Both the position numbers and the translations under genes were made by a program. From the NCBI RefSeq assembly GCF_016863615.1, contig NZ_BOPF01000046.1, forward strand, positions 16,689 through 80,688: 64,000 bases of DNA, read 5' to 3'. Origin of the DNA: Virgisporangium aliadipatigenens. Its GTDB lineage: Bacteria > Actinomycetota > Actinomycetes > Mycobacteriales > Micromonosporaceae. This document shows positions 46,610 through 56,145 of this stretch, piece by piece. Each line of letters begins with the position of its first letter. Position 1 is the first letter of the stretch. The notes under the pieces were generated by a model. It ran no database searches and was not told the origin of the DNA. It worked only from the letters and a program-made list of their open reading frames with translations.

Positions 46610-47359
46610 GTGAGCGCCACCATTCTGCGCAACGTCCGGCTGTTCACCGGCGGCGCCGACCTGACCGGCCAGTCCAACAAGCTGGAGGTCAAGTGCGAGC
46701 GCGAGGACAAGGACACCACCAACTTCGGCGCGGTCGACCCGGCGACCGGGAACGTCTGGTCGAGCTGCATTGGCGGGCTGTTCAAGACCTCCCTGTCGGG
46801 GGCTGGGCAGTGGGAGGCCGGCGACTCGGGCAAGGTCGACGACAACGCCTGGGCCGAACTGGGCGGCGGGTCGGTGTGGACCGTCGGCTTGCAGGGCGCC
46901 GCGGTCGGCGGCCGGGCGTGGTTCACCTCGGCGATGCGCTCCAACTACACGCTGCTGGGCGGGGTCGGCGACGTCGCGCCGTGGCAGAGCGACGCGCTGG
47001 GCTCCTGGCCGCTGGTGCGCGGGAAGTTAGCGCATCCGCCGGGTACCGCCCGCACCGCCGACGGGTCCGGTACCGCGCTGCAGCTCGCCGCGGTGCAGGC
47101 CAACCAGGCGCTGTACGCGTCGCTGCACGTCCTGTCGGTGTCCGGCACCACCCCGCAGATCGCGGTCACCGTCGAGTCCGACTCCAGCAATGCGTTCGCC
47201 TCTCCGGAGACCCGGATCGCGTTCACCACGGCCAACGCCCGCACCGGCGAGGTCCTCCGCGACGAGGGCGCCCACGCCGACACCTGGTACCGGGTCGTCT
47301 GGGACGTGTCCGGCACGACCCCCAGCTTCTTGTTCGTCGTCGCGCTCGGCATCGTCTGA
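46610..47359 (+). CDS. Tail-tube-like protein with extra beta domain
   Basis: The 249-residue protein from GTG 46610 has the stretch SNKLEVKCEREDKDTTNFG followed by GGLFKTSLSGAG, which the next gene repeats as IKKAELKAEVEDKDVTTF and GGLFKAGLSLS. The C-terminal half carries an additional beta-rich domain. It may be a second tail-tube protein or a decorated tube subunit. Confidence 0.65.
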   Translation: MSATILRNVRLFTGGADLTGQSNKLEVKCEREDKDTTNFGAVDPATGNVWSSCIGGLFKTSLSGAGQWEAGDSGKVDDNAWAELGGGSVWTVGLQGAAVGGRAWFTSAMRSNYTLLGGVGDVAPWQSDALGSWPLVRGKLAHPPGTARTADGSGTALQLAAVQANQALYASLHVLSVSGTTPQIAVTVESDSSNAFASPETRIAFTTANARTGEVLRDEGAHADTWYRVVWDVSGTTPSFLFVVALGIV

Positions 47360-47435
47360 GCCCGATCCACCGCGACTCCACGCCCTGCCCGGCCCGGGCG
47401 GGGCGTTCCCGTATGCGCCCCTGAAGGAGGCACCC

Positions 47436-47852
47436 ATGACCGCAATGGTGCTCAAGGCCGCGTACGCGGCCCTGGCCACGGTGAACTACTCCGCCCAGAT
47501 CAAGAAGGCCGAACTGAAGGCGGAGGTCGAGGACAAGGACGTCACGACGTTCGCGAGCCTCGGCTGGATGGAGTACAAGGGCGGCCTGTTCAAGGCCGGG
47601 CTGTCGCTGTCGTTCCTCAACGACTACACCGACAACGGCCTCGACGAGGCGATGTGGACCGCCTTCCTGGCCGGTGACCCGATCGCGTTCGAGGTCCGCG
47701 CCGCCAACGCGACGGTGACGGCGTCGAACCCGAAGTGGACCGGCCTGGTGCTGGTCAAGGAATGGTCGCCGCTGTCCGGCTCGGTCGGCGACGTCGCCGG
47801 GCACGACGTGTCCTGGCCGACGTCGGGCGTCGTCACCCGCGGCGTGTCCTGA
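47436..47852 (+). CDS. Major tail (tube) protein
   Basis: The 138-residue protein from ATG 47436 has a perfect AAGGAGG site. It has the core VEDKDVTTFASLGWMEYKGGLFKAGLSLSFLNDYTD ... MWTAFLAGDPIAFEVRA, matching actinophage tail-tube proteins in size and strand order. The strong ribosome binding site is fitting for a high-copy virion protein. Confidence 0.75.
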   Translation: MTAMVLKAAYAALATVNYSAQIKKAELKAEVEDKDVTTFASLGWMEYKGGLFKAGLSLSFLNDYTDNGLDEAMWTAFLAGDPIAFEVRAANATVTASNPKWTGLVLVKEWSPLSGSVGDVAGHDVSWPTSGVVTRGVS

Positions 47853-48064
47853 TGGCCCGCCCGATGCGCGCCGGCCGGGCCGCCGGCGGGTTCGAGACGA
47901 CCGAGGCGGACACCGGCCGGGAGCTGGCGGTGCGGCACGGCACCGACCCGGCCGGGCGGATGCGGGTGCACCTCAGCCCGTCCAGCCGCCAGGCGCTGAT
48001 CGCGGCCGGCTGGCGGCCGCCGGCGCACGAGGACCCGGTCGACGAGGCCGACGGTGGCCGCTGA
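47852..48064 (+). CDS. Small hypothetical structural-region protein
   Basis: The 70-residue protein overlaps the major tail stop by one base (TGATG). It is Arg/Ala-rich with a helical stretch RVHLSPSSRQALIAAGW. Its end overlaps the next gene by 11 bases. Role unknown. Confidence 0.5.
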   Translation: MARPMRAGRAAGGFETTEADTGRELAVRHGTDPAGRMRVHLSPSSRQALIAAGWRPPAHEDPVDEADGGR

Positions 48065-48551
48065 GGTCACCATCCGGGCCGACCAGAAGACGTTCGAGCA
48101 CTTCGCCCGGGCGCTGGACCGCGAGGCCGGCTCTCGGGCGATGCTGCGCGACGCCGCCGACAGCATCGAGGACGCGATCTCGCCGGCCACACAGCAGGCC
48201 CGCGGCGCGATCCTCGCGATGCGCTCCGCCGGGCTGCCGCACGGCGGGGAACCCCTACGGGCGGCGATCGCCGCCGGCGTCGATGAGCACGTGGTCCTCA
48301 AACCGCGCTCGGCCGGCGTGAAGGTCGTCGCGTCCAGCAAGGGGATGCCGCGCTGGTTCACCCAGGCCCCGAAGCGCACCAACGCCCGACGCGGGTGGAC
48401 GCACCCGGTGTACGGCCGGACCGGCGTCCTGGTGCGCCAGATCGGCGCACCCGGCTGGTTCGACGACACCCTGGCCCGTCACGCCCCGGCCGCCCGCCGG
48501 GCCGTCGTCGACGCCATGCACGACTCCGCGAAACGAATCGAAAGAGGCTGA
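48054..48551 (+). CDS. HK97 gp10-like tail protein
   Basis: The 165-residue protein from GTG 48054 has an alpha/beta form typical of minor tail/gp10-like proteins: VTIRADQKTFEHFARALDREAG, and KGMPRWFTQAPKRTNARRGWTHPVYGR. The latter conserved GW..HPVYGR motif is frequent in siphophages at this place before the chaperone genes. Confidence 0.65.
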   Translation: MAAEVTIRADQKTFEHFARALDREAGSRAMLRDAADSIEDAISPATQQARGAILAMRSAGLPHGGEPLRAAIAAGVDEHVVLKPRSAGVKVVASSKGMPRWFTQAPKRTNARRGWTHPVYGRTGVLVRQIGAPGWFDDTLARHAPAARRAVVDAMHDSAKRIERG

Positions 48552-48552
48552 C

Positions 48553-49005
48553 GTGTTCCTGATCTACACGCCCGACGGCGAAGAGACCCAGAAGTGGGAG
48601 TTCAAGCTCGGCCGGCTGCGCAGCATGGAGATCGAGGCGATCGAGAAGCTGACCGGCCTCGACTACGGCTCCACGTTCAAGCAGGCGCTCCTGCAGGGCA
48701 ACGCCCGGGCCCGGCGCGCGCTGCTGTGGACGTTCCTGCGCCGGGACCACCCACGTCTCAAGTTCTCCGACGTCGACTTCTTCGACGAGGAGGTCGAGGT
48801 CACCCTCGACCGGGCCGAATGGGGCGAACTGCGAACCGAGACCGAGGCGGCCGCCGGCGTCGACGAGGACGCCCGGGCCCAGGCCCTCGCGGCGATCGAC
48901 ATGGCGATCGCGCAGCTCGACGACGGCGTCGACGAGGCCGACGTCGAGGCCGGCGACGGCCAGGGAAAAGCGCCGTCGAGTCCCGACGCCGCTACTACTG
49001 CCTAG
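48553..49005 (+). CDS. Tail assembly chaperone, zero-frame product
   Basis: The 150-residue protein from GTG 48553 (WEFKLGRLRSMEIEAIEKLTGLDY ...) lies between tail tube and tape measure, where G/GT-type chaperones are found. A long acidic C-terminus is normal for this class. Near its end, at 48963-48969, GGGAAAA is in the right phase for -1 slippage. It probably keeps the tape measure protein soluble until tail assembly. Confidence 0.75.
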   Translation: MFLIYTPDGEETQKWEFKLGRLRSMEIEAIEKLTGLDYGSTFKQALLQGNARARRALLWTFLRRDHPRLKFSDVDFFDEEVEVTLDRAEWGELRTETEAAAGVDEDARAQALAAIDMAIAQLDDGVDEADVEAGDGQGKAPSSPDAATTA

Positions 49006-49124
49006 CGATCGCCGAAACCTTCCACGTGACCCCTGCCGAGCAGGAGCTGCTGGAGGTCGAGGTGCTGCTGGCGATGTGCCACCGCATCGACGAGATCAAC
49101 GCCAAGAACCAGCAGCAGCACTGA
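48553..49124 (+). CDS. Tail assembly chaperone, -1 frameshift product
   Basis: The frame change at 48963-48969 joins the first ~139 codons to a second frame reading KSAVESRRRYYCLAIAETFH and ending NAKNQQQH, giving about 190 residues. The extension is helical and lacks its own start, as in lambda GT. The long form usually links the chaperone to the tail tube. It ends 15 bases before the tape measure ATG. Confidence 0.7.
48963..48969 (+). promoter_or_regulatory. -1 programmed frameshift site GGGAAAA
   Basis: The heptamer is phased as G GGA AAA in the zero frame, the canonical X XXY YYZ form. A GCGCCGTCG/CGACG hairpin could form just downstream. It leads from the chaperone frame to the long product. 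Confidence 0.75.
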
Positions 49125-49139
49125 ACGGGGTGAACCGGG

Positions 49140-51824
49140 ATGTCCGACACCAGCCTGGTCTACGACATCCTGGCCCGGGACCGGGCAACACCGACGATGC
49201 ACAAGGTCGCCGGCGAGGTGCGCAACACCGCCCGGTCCTCGGCCGCGTCGACGCTGGCGATGGGCGCGGCGTTCGCCTCGGCCAGCGCATGGGCGATCGC
49301 GCTCGGCGCTGCGGTGCGCCCGGCGGTCGGGGCGATCGCGCTGGTGCCGGCGGTGGCATTCGCCGCCGTCGGCGCGGTGTCCGCTCTGGCCCTGGCCTCG
49401 TCAGGGCTCGGCGCGGCGTGGAAAGCGTCGACCGCGGCAGTCGCCGGCGGCGGCGCAGCCGCGGCCGGGGAGGCGAAGCGGCTGGCGGCCGCGCAACGGG
49501 AAGTCCGGCAGGCCACCCAGGCTCTGGAGGACGCCCAGCGCAAGCACGCGCGTACGCAGGCCGAGCTGAACGCCAGCTACGCCGAGGCGGCCGAGCGGCT
49601 GTCCGACCTGAGCCGCGAGGTGGCCGGGGCTCGCCTCGACGAGGAGGCCGCGGTCGCCTCCGTCGCCGAGGCCGAACGGGACCTCACGAACGCCCGGGCC
49701 AAGGGCAACGTCGGCGACATCACCAAGGCCGACCTGGCGCTGCGCCGCTCCAAGCAGACCCTCGAAGAGGTCCGCGACCGGTACGAGGACCTCACCGCCG
49801 AGAACGCCAAGGCCCAGGCTGCCGGCGTCGCCGGGTCGAAAGAAGTAGCCACCGCGCAGGAACGGCACGCCGAGGCCACCCGGGACCTGCAGGACGCCAC
49901 CGAGCGGCTCGCGCTGGCCCAGGCCGACCTCGCCTCCGACAGCACCGCCGCCGGCGGCGGGATCAACAAGGCCGCCGAGGCCATGGCGAAGCTGGCCCCG
50001 TCGGCCCGGGCGGTGATCTACACGCTGCTCGGGCTGCGCACCGAATGGCGCGCGGTGAAACGTGAGGTCCAGGAGGAGACCTGGAAGAACGTCGCCGGCG
50101 ACATCTCGGCCCTGTCCACGGTGTACCTGCCTGTCATGCGCCGCGAACTGGTCGGCGTCGGCGCCGGGTGGAACACCACGATCCGGTCCATGCTCGGCAT
50201 GGCCGCGTCGAAGCCGGTCGTCGCCGACGTCGCGCAGCTGCTGCGCAACACCGGCACCGCGACCGGGATCTTCGGGCAGGCGGTGTCACGCGTTCTGGCC
50301 GGGCTGATCTCGATGGGCGCGGCCGGCTCCGACTTCCTGCCCCGGATGGCGCAGGCCGCCCTGCAGCTGGCCGAGCGGTTCGAACGGTGGGTCGCCGCGG
50401 CGCGGGAGTCGGGCAAGCTCGCCGGCTGGATCTCCACCGGCCTGACCACGCTGCGACAGCTGTGGTCGATCCTGGGCAACATCTCCGGCATCTTCGGGGC
50501 GGTGTTCCGGGCCGGGCAGGTCGACGGGCTCCTGGGCGACCTGGACCGGCTGACGGCCCGGTGGGACCGGTGGATGAACTCCGAGGAGGGCCAGGCCAAG
50601 CTCCGCACCGGCCTGGAGATCATGCGCGGCATCCTCGGCTCCCTGGTCACCGTCATCTCGGGTGTCGCCAGCAGCGGGGTGTCGATGGACACCGTGATGG
50701 GCGCGGCCGGGAACACGGCCACCGTCCTCAACGGGGTGATGGGCTTCCTCGCGGACAACATCGACACCATCGTCGCGCTGCTGCCGATCCTGATCCCGCT
50801 ATGGCTGGCCGAGCGGATGGGCGTCGGCGCGTCGACGATCGTGAAGCTGATCGCGGCCCGGACGATGGCGCAGCACACCCTCGCGCTGCGGGCGAACGCC
50901 GCGGCGCTGAATGCCAACACCGCGGCGATGCGCGGCAACACCGTCAGCACCGCCGTCGACACCACAGCCACGAACACCGGCGCGCTCGCCCGGACCCGGT
51001 CGATCGTGTCGCTGGTCGCCCACCGGGCCGCTGCCCTCGCCTCTGCGGCGGCGTCGAGGGTCGCGACGGCGGCGCAGTGGCTGTGGAACGCGGCGATGAC
51101 CGCGAACCCGATCGGCCTGATCATCTTCGCGATCGTGGCCTTGGTCGCCGGGATCGCGCTCCTATGGAACAACAGCGAAGCGTTCCGGGCATTCTGGATC
51201 GGCGCCTGGGAGATGATCAAGGGCGCGGCGCTCGCCGTCTGGAACTGGGTCGCCAGCAACTGGCCGCTCATCCTGGCCGTGCTGACCGGACCGATCGGCC
51301 TCGCGGTCCTGTACATCTCCCGTCACTGGGGCGACATCAAGGCCGGCGCCAGCTCGGCGTGGCAATGGGTCGTCGACAAGTGGAACGGCCTCGTCGGTTT
51401 TGTGACCGGGCTGCCAGGCCGGATGCGGGCCGCGGCGTCGGGCCTGTGGGACGGGATCAAGGCGGCGTTCCAGTCGGCGGTCAACTGGATCCTCTACCGC
51501 TGGAACTCCCTCAGCTTCCGGATCCCGGGTGTGTCCGTGCCCGGGCTGGGCCAGATCTGGGGCGGCACCACCCTGTCCGTGCCGCGCATCCCTTACCTCG
51601 ACATCGGCGGTGACATCACCCGCGACGGCCTGGCCGTCGTGCACGCCGGCGAGCGGGTCATGCCCGCCGCCCAGGTCGACCGGCTCCCCGCCGGCGGAGG
51701 CGGTGGGGCGACACAGGTCGTCCTCGAAATCCGCGGCTCCGGCTGGCTCGCCGAGGCGATCCGCAAGGAGATCAACAGCGGCGACCTGAGGCTGCGGGTC
51801 GTCAATGGCGCGGTCCTCACCTGA
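49140..51824 (+). CDS. Tape measure protein
   Basis: At 894 residues it is the second longest virion gene and sits after the chaperone pair. The N-terminal part is Ala-rich with hydrophobic helices (about 35-95), a long coiled coil spans about 105-260, further hydrophobic segments occur around 540-700 (ANPIGLIIFAIVALVAGIAL), and the end has Gly-rich and beta-like parts (IPYLDIGGDITRDGLAVVHAGERVM, a C-terminal motif common in tape measures). By the usual 0.15 nm per residue the tail should be near 134 nm. Confidence 0.9.
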   Translation: MSDTSLVYDILARDRATPTMHKVAGEVRNTARSSAASTLAMGAAFASASAWAIALGAAVRPAVGAIALVPAVAFAAVGAVSALALASSGLGAAWKASTAAVAGGGAAAAGEAKRLAAAQREVRQATQALEDAQRKHARTQAELNASYAEAAERLSDLSREVAGARLDEEAAVASVAEAERDLTNARAKGNVGDITKADLALRRSKQTLEEVRDRYEDLTAENAKAQAAGVAGSKEVATAQERHAEATRDLQDATERLALAQADLASDSTAAGGGINKAAEAMAKLAPSARAVIYTLLGLRTEWRAVKREVQEETWKNVAGDISALSTVYLPVMRRELVGVGAGWNTTIRSMLGMAASKPVVADVAQLLRNTGTATGIFGQAVSRVLAGLISMGAAGSDFLPRMAQAALQLAERFERWVAAARESGKLAGWISTGLTTLRQLWSILGNISGIFGAVFRAGQVDGLLGDLDRLTARWDRWMNSEEGQAKLRTGLEIMRGILGSLVTVISGVASSGVSMDTVMGAAGNTATVLNGVMGFLADNIDTIVALLPILIPLWLAERMGVGASTIVKLIAARTMAQHTLALRANAAALNANTAAMRGNTVSTAVDTTATNTGALARTRSIVSLVAHRAAALASAAASRVATAAQWLWNAAMTANPIGLIIFAIVALVAGIALLWNNSEAFRAFWIGAWEMIKGAALAVWNWVASNWPLILAVLTGPIGLAVLYISRHWGDIKAGASSAWQWVVDKWNGLVGFVTGLPGRMRAAASGLWDGIKAAFQSAVNWILYRWNSLSFRIPGVSVPGLGQIWGGTTLSVPRIPYLDIGGDITRDGLAVVHAGERVMPAAQVDRLPAGGGGGATQVVLEIRGSGWLAEAIRKEINSGDLRLRVVNGAVLT

Positions 51825-51851
51825 GACCGCGCCACATCAGGAGGTGCTTCG

Positions 51852-54644
51852 GTGATCAACGTCGACCGCGAGTTCGTCCCGGGGTGCGACCTGCTCGTCG
51901 CGTTCGCCCCCGGGGCGGACCGGTCAGGGCCGTACAGCGCCTACCCGTGGACCGACATCACCGACGACGTGCGCATCGCCGACCGGATCAACATCGAGGA
52001 CGGCCGCCGCGAGGGTGCCTCCCGGCCGGACGCGTCCAAGTGCACGCTGACGGTCGACAACACCGGCGGGCACTACTGCCGCACCAACCGCGCCGGCCGC
52101 TGGTACCGGAAGCTGGCGAAGAACACCCCGCTGATGGTGGCGGTCCGCCCGGCGACCGCCGCGGTCACCGACACGTTCACCCGGTCGGTGACGGCGGCGT
52201 GGGGGTCGTCGACGGGCGGCGGAGCCTGGTCTCCCGTGGGCGCCGGCGGGTCCGTCATCGGTGCGGACTTCGACGTCACCGGCACGCAGGGCACTCATGA
52301 GGTGACCGCGGCCAACGCCTACCGGTACACCTACCTGGGGGCTGTGGCCGAGGCCGACGTCGACCTGCAGGTCACCGTGACGGTGCCGAACCCGGCCGGC
52401 GGCGCGCTGGAGCCGGCGCTGCAGCTGCGCGGGCAGGGCCTCGACACGTACTTCGAGGCGCGCGCGTCGATCGCGCCGGGCGGGGCGGTCACCGCTTCGA
52501 TCCGGTCCCGGGTCGCCGGCGTCGAAACTGTCGTCGCTACCGCCACGGTGACGGGGTTGACCCACGCTGCGGCGACTCCGCTGCGGCTGCGGGCGCAGTG
52601 CTTCGCCGACGTCATCCGGCTCAAGGTGTGGCAGGGCTCCACCGAGCCGACCGCATGGCACGTCGCCGGCGCGGCGACGGCGCTGCGCGGGCCTGGCTGG
52701 ATCGGCGTGCGCTCGGGCGTGGCCACAGGCAACAGCAACACGAGCCCGCGCACGTTCGCCTACGACAACTTCAGCGCCCGGTTCTGGGTGTCGATCTTCG
52801 ACGGTGACGTGCCGGAGCTGCCGCCCCGGTGGGACAGGTCCGGCCGGGTGCCGACCGCGCAGCTGGTCGCCAACGGGGTCACCCGGCGGATCACCAAGCG
52901 CGCGAAGCCGCTGCCCGGGCCGTTGGAGCGGAAGATCGTCGCCCTGTCCCCGGTCGGGTACTGGACGTGCGAGGACGCCCGCGAAGCGACGCAGGTGTCA
53001 TCGGCGCTACCCGGCGGGCGGCCGATGTCCGGCGCGTCGACCGGCCTCGGCGCGGAGGACGGCCCCCTCGGCGGCGCCGGGCGGTGCTTCGAGGTGTTCG
53101 ACACCAACGGGTCCTACACCGGGAGCTTCGAGGGCACTGTCACCGGCTCCGGCACCTCGTGGACGGTCGAGGGTTGGGTCAAGCCGGAAGTCCTCAAGGA
53201 CGGCACCACGGATCCTCAGGTGTGGTTCGGGCGGATGCGCTGGTCGGGCAACACCTACGGCCAGGGCTGGATCTCCTACCAGTACATCCGCGGCACCGGC
53301 GGCGTGTTCTGGGCGGACCTGGGATTCGGGTTCCTGGTCAGCGACGAGGACAACGACGCCTACTACGAGCCGGGCCGCTGGTACCACGTGCGGGTCACCG
53401 CCGAAACCCTGGGGCCGACGTCGGGCCGGGTCCGGCTGTACGTCGACGGGGTCCTGTGCGACTCGTGGACCGACCCGGAGACCCCGGGCGAGCTGCGGTC
53501 GGTGCAGGTCGGTGTCGGCGTGGCCGACGGCTACGTTCTCGCCGTCTCCACCACCGACGTGGTTCGGGGCCGCACCGCGCACTGGGCCGCCTACGCCGGC
53601 GTCGGCGTCACCGACACCACCCAGGCCGGGCTCGGCTACACCGGCGAGATGGTGCACGAGCGCCTCGCCCGCCTTTTGGGCGAGGCGCGGATCCCGTTCA
53701 CGACCACCGCGACGTCGTCGACGGTGATGGGGCCGCAGCGGGCCGACACCCTGCCGGACATCCTCGACGAGTGCGTGCGCACCGACATGGGGCTGCTCTA
53801 CGAGCATCGGGGCGGCTACGGCTACCAGTCCCGGGCCGAGCGCTATAACCAGACGCCGGTGCTGGTCCTGTCCCGCGCCGGCGGGGATCTCGGCGACCCG
53901 CCGGAGCCGACCGACGATGACGACGACCTGGTCAACGACGTCAAGGCCACCCGCCCCGGAGGCGGGTGGGCGCGGCACGAAGCGACCGGGGCGTACGCGC
54001 CGGCGGTGGTCGGCCGGGCTGACGAGGAGATCAAGGTCAACCCGTCCACCGACGGGCTCCTCGCCGCCCTTGCCCAGTGGTGGGTGCACCTGCGAACGGT
54101 CGACGAGCTGCGCTGGCCGGTCCTGTCCCTCGCCGACCTGGTCCACCGCACCACGCTTATCGACGCGTGGCTCGCGCTCGCCCTCGGGTCACGGGTCCAA
54201 CTGCCCGACCCGCCGGACGAGCTGGGCGACGAGCTCGTCGACGTGCTGGTCGAGGGACGCACCCAAACGATCGGCTGGCGCGAGTGGAAGGTGTCGCTGC
54301 TGTGTGTCCCCGCCTCGCCGTGGACCGTCGCGGTCGTCGAGGGCGCCGGCGGGCAGACGGCGCCGACGTTCCGACCCGACACCGGCGGCTCCAAGCTCAC
54401 CACCGGGATCTCCACCGGAGCCACGAGCATGCAGGTGACGACGACCGGACAGGTCCTGTGGACCACGACCGCGACGTTCCCCGGGGACTTCCCGCTCGAC
54501 GTCGACATCAACGGCATGAAGGTCACCGTCTCCGCCATCACCGGCGCGTCCAGCCCGCAGACGTTCACCGTCTCCGGAGTCACCGAGGACGCCGCCGCAA
54601 ACAGCCCGGTGCAGCTGTGGCGGCCGCCGAAGCTGGCCCTGTAA
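51852..54644 (+). CDS. Minor tail / tail-tip protein with LamG-like domain
   Basis: The 930-residue protein from GTG 51852 has AGGAGG upstream. The N-terminus (DLLVAFAPGADRSGPYSAYPWTDITDDVRIADRINIEDGRREG) matches actinophage distal-tail/tail-tip proteins. A jelly-roll-like part is at about 110-310, and a LamG-like domain at about 368-590 (SPVGYWTCEDAR ... GLGYTGEMVHERLARLLGEA). The C-terminal third forms further beta-rich modules. It likely forms the tip and host-binding base. Confidence 0.75.
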   Translation: MINVDREFVPGCDLLVAFAPGADRSGPYSAYPWTDITDDVRIADRINIEDGRREGASRPDASKCTLTVDNTGGHYCRTNRAGRWYRKLAKNTPLMVAVRPATAAVTDTFTRSVTAAWGSSTGGGAWSPVGAGGSVIGADFDVTGTQGTHEVTAANAYRYTYLGAVAEADVDLQVTVTVPNPAGGALEPALQLRGQGLDTYFEARASIAPGGAVTASIRSRVAGVETVVATATVTGLTHAAATPLRLRAQCFADVIRLKVWQGSTEPTAWHVAGAATALRGPGWIGVRSGVATGNSNTSPRTFAYDNFSARFWVSIFDGDVPELPPRWDRSGRVPTAQLVANGVTRRITKRAKPLPGPLERKIVALSPVGYWTCEDAREATQVSSALPGGRPMSGASTGLGAEDGPLGGAGRCFEVFDTNGSYTGSFEGTVTGSGTSWTVEGWVKPEVLKDGTTDPQVWFGRMRWSGNTYGQGWISYQYIRGTGGVFWADLGFGFLVSDEDNDAYYEPGRWYHVRVTAETLGPTSGRVRLYVDGVLCDSWTDPETPGELRSVQVGVGVADGYVLAVSTTDVVRGRTAHWAAYAGVGVTDTTQAGLGYTGEMVHERLARLLGEARIPFTTTATSSTVMGPQRADTLPDILDECVRTDMGLLYEHRGGYGYQSRAERYNQTPVLVLSRAGGDLGDPPEPTDDDDDLVNDVKATRPGGGWARHEATGAYAPAVVGRADEEIKVNPSTDGLLAALAQWWVHLRTVDELRWPVLSLADLVHRTTLIDAWLALALGSRVQLPDPPDELGDELVDVLVEGRTQTIGWREWKVSLLCVPASPWTVAVVEGAGGQTAPTFRPDTGGSKLTTGISTGATSMQVTTTGQVLWTTTATFPGDFPLDVDINGMKVTVSAITGASSPQTFTVSGVTEDAAANSPVQLWRPPKLAL

Positions 54645-54659
54645 TCGAAGGAGAAGGCG

Positions 54660-55223
54660 ATGGCCTGGACACTCCGCCCCGCCATACCCGCCGGGCACAA
54701 AGTCACTGCCGATGAGTTCGACGCCATCCTCGACCAGATCGAGTACCTGTCCCAGGCCCGCGAGTGCTCCCTCATCGCCGACCATGCCGGCGTCGCCAAC
54801 AACATCACGCCCGGTGGCGTCGGCACGATCACCAACCTGTCGCGGCTCTGCTTGCCCAATTCGAAGCACCACGCGAGCGGACTGATCGCCTACAGCGCGC
54901 ACATCAACGGCGACTTCCGGCCGAGCGCCGCGCTGCCCTCCGGGTCGACGGTGCAGCGGGCGTCGCTGCGCTCGATGACCTCCACGAACGACTCGTCATC
55001 GGGCGATACGTACTACGGGTCGGCGACAACGCTGGGGACCTTGACCGCTCCGGGGCAGACGACGTCTTCAGACATCGTCTGGTGCGAGTACGACATCATC
55101 TTCACAACCGGTGCGACGGCCGGAAGCGCCACGCTGACCTACGCCCAGGGATCCAGCAACGCCACGGCGACATACGTTCGCGCTCACTCGACGTGGCGCG
55201 TTGAAGCGATCGACGCGGTTTGA
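54660..55223 (+). CDS. Minor tail protein
   Basis: The 187-residue protein from ATG 54660 has AAGGAG upstream. It starts with WTLRPAIPAGHKVTADEFDAILDQIEYL, a common opening of small actinophage minor tail proteins, followed by a beta-rich domain of unknown type. It may form part of the tail fibre or its tip. Confidence 0.65.
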   Translation: MAWTLRPAIPAGHKVTADEFDAILDQIEYLSQARECSLIADHAGVANNITPGGVGTITNLSRLCLPNSKHHASGLIAYSAHINGDFRPSAALPSGSTVQRASLRSMTSTNDSSSGDTYYGSATTLGTLTAPGQTTSSDIVWCEYDIIFTTGATAGSATLTYAQGSSNATATYVRAHSTWRVEAIDAV

Positions 55224-55230
55224 GGCCGGG

Positions 55231-56145
55231 ATGGCATCGAACCCCGACCCGAGCCGGATCACCGGCGCGCTCTGGTACTTCGTCGAGAGCTGCCTCGCGA
55301 TGCAGCCGGGTACCCAGTACGGCGGCACGTTCACCGACAAGCCCGGGTATCACAACACCAGGAACAACCTGTGGCGCCAGGGCAGGGTCAAGGACTACTC
55401 GGTGGTCCTTGCCGCGGACAGGGCCGGCCCGGGCGACAAGGCGGCCGCGTTCGACTGGACGTTTCCGGACGCTCAGCGCGGCCGCTACGGCACGATCATC
55501 CGCTACGGCGAGCGGGTCCAGGCGGCGTTCCATGCCCGCGATCCGCGGCTGCACGGCTGGCGCGAGGTGCTGGTCCAGGCCGACGAGGACGGCCAGGCCG
55601 AGGGCTTCGACTTCACGAGCTGGAGCGAGCGCACTCCGGACGGCAGCCACCTGTGGCACGCGCACTTCAGCTGCCTGCGGCAGTACCTGAACGACATCAC
55701 GGTCATGAACGGCATGCTCTCGATCTTGTGGGGCGAGTCGTTGACCACCTGGCAGAGCGGCAGGTCGCGCTACGGCGGCACCAGGACCGGAGGTAGAGAG
55801 ATGTTCACGGTGGAGTGCAGGACGCCGGGCGGCTCGTCGTTCTGGGTCTCGGACGGGATCCGCCGGCGCACGCTGAGGGACTGGGGCAACTTCGTCGCGG
55901 TCGACCAGGGCGACGGCGCGCCGGACTTCGTCGTGACGTCCGAGGCCCAGCTCGACGACCTCGCCGGGCCGATGGACGTCATGGCGCCGGCGGTCCAGGC
56001 CGACGGCCGGGTGATCGCAGCCGCGTTGCTCGCCGACCCGACGTTCGTGCCCGCGCTGGCGGCCGCTCTTGCTGGCCAGCTCCCGCACGAGGGGGACATC
56101 GCTGCCGAACTCGGCCGCCGGCTCTCGGCCCGGCCGGGCACCTGA
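55231..56145 (+). CDS. Putative endolysin or peptidase-like protein
   Basis: The 304-residue protein from ATG 55231 has HNTRNNLWRQGRVKDYSVVL, AAFDWTF, and SHLWHAHFS. The spaced His, Asp and HxH residues resemble peptidase M15-type zinc ligands, but the match is loose. The C-terminal ~100 residues (EMFTVECRTPGGSSFWVSDGIRRRTLRDW) look like a separate cell-wall or phage-specific domain. Location after the tail genes and before the holin fits a lysin. A tail-associated protein of unknown role is the alternative. Confidence 0.5.
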   Translation: MASNPDPSRITGALWYFVESCLAMQPGTQYGGTFTDKPGYHNTRNNLWRQGRVKDYSVVLAADRAGPGDKAAAFDWTFPDAQRGRYGTIIRYGERVQAAFHARDPRLHGWREVLVQADEDGQAEGFDFTSWSERTPDGSHLWHAHFSCLRQYLNDITVMNGMLSILWGESLTTWQSGRSRYGGTRTGGREMFTVECRTPGGSSFWVSDGIRRRTLRDWGNFVAVDQGDGAPDFVVTSEAQLDDLAGPMDVMAPAVQADGRVIAAALLADPTFVPALAAALAGQLPHEGDIAAELGRRLSARPGT

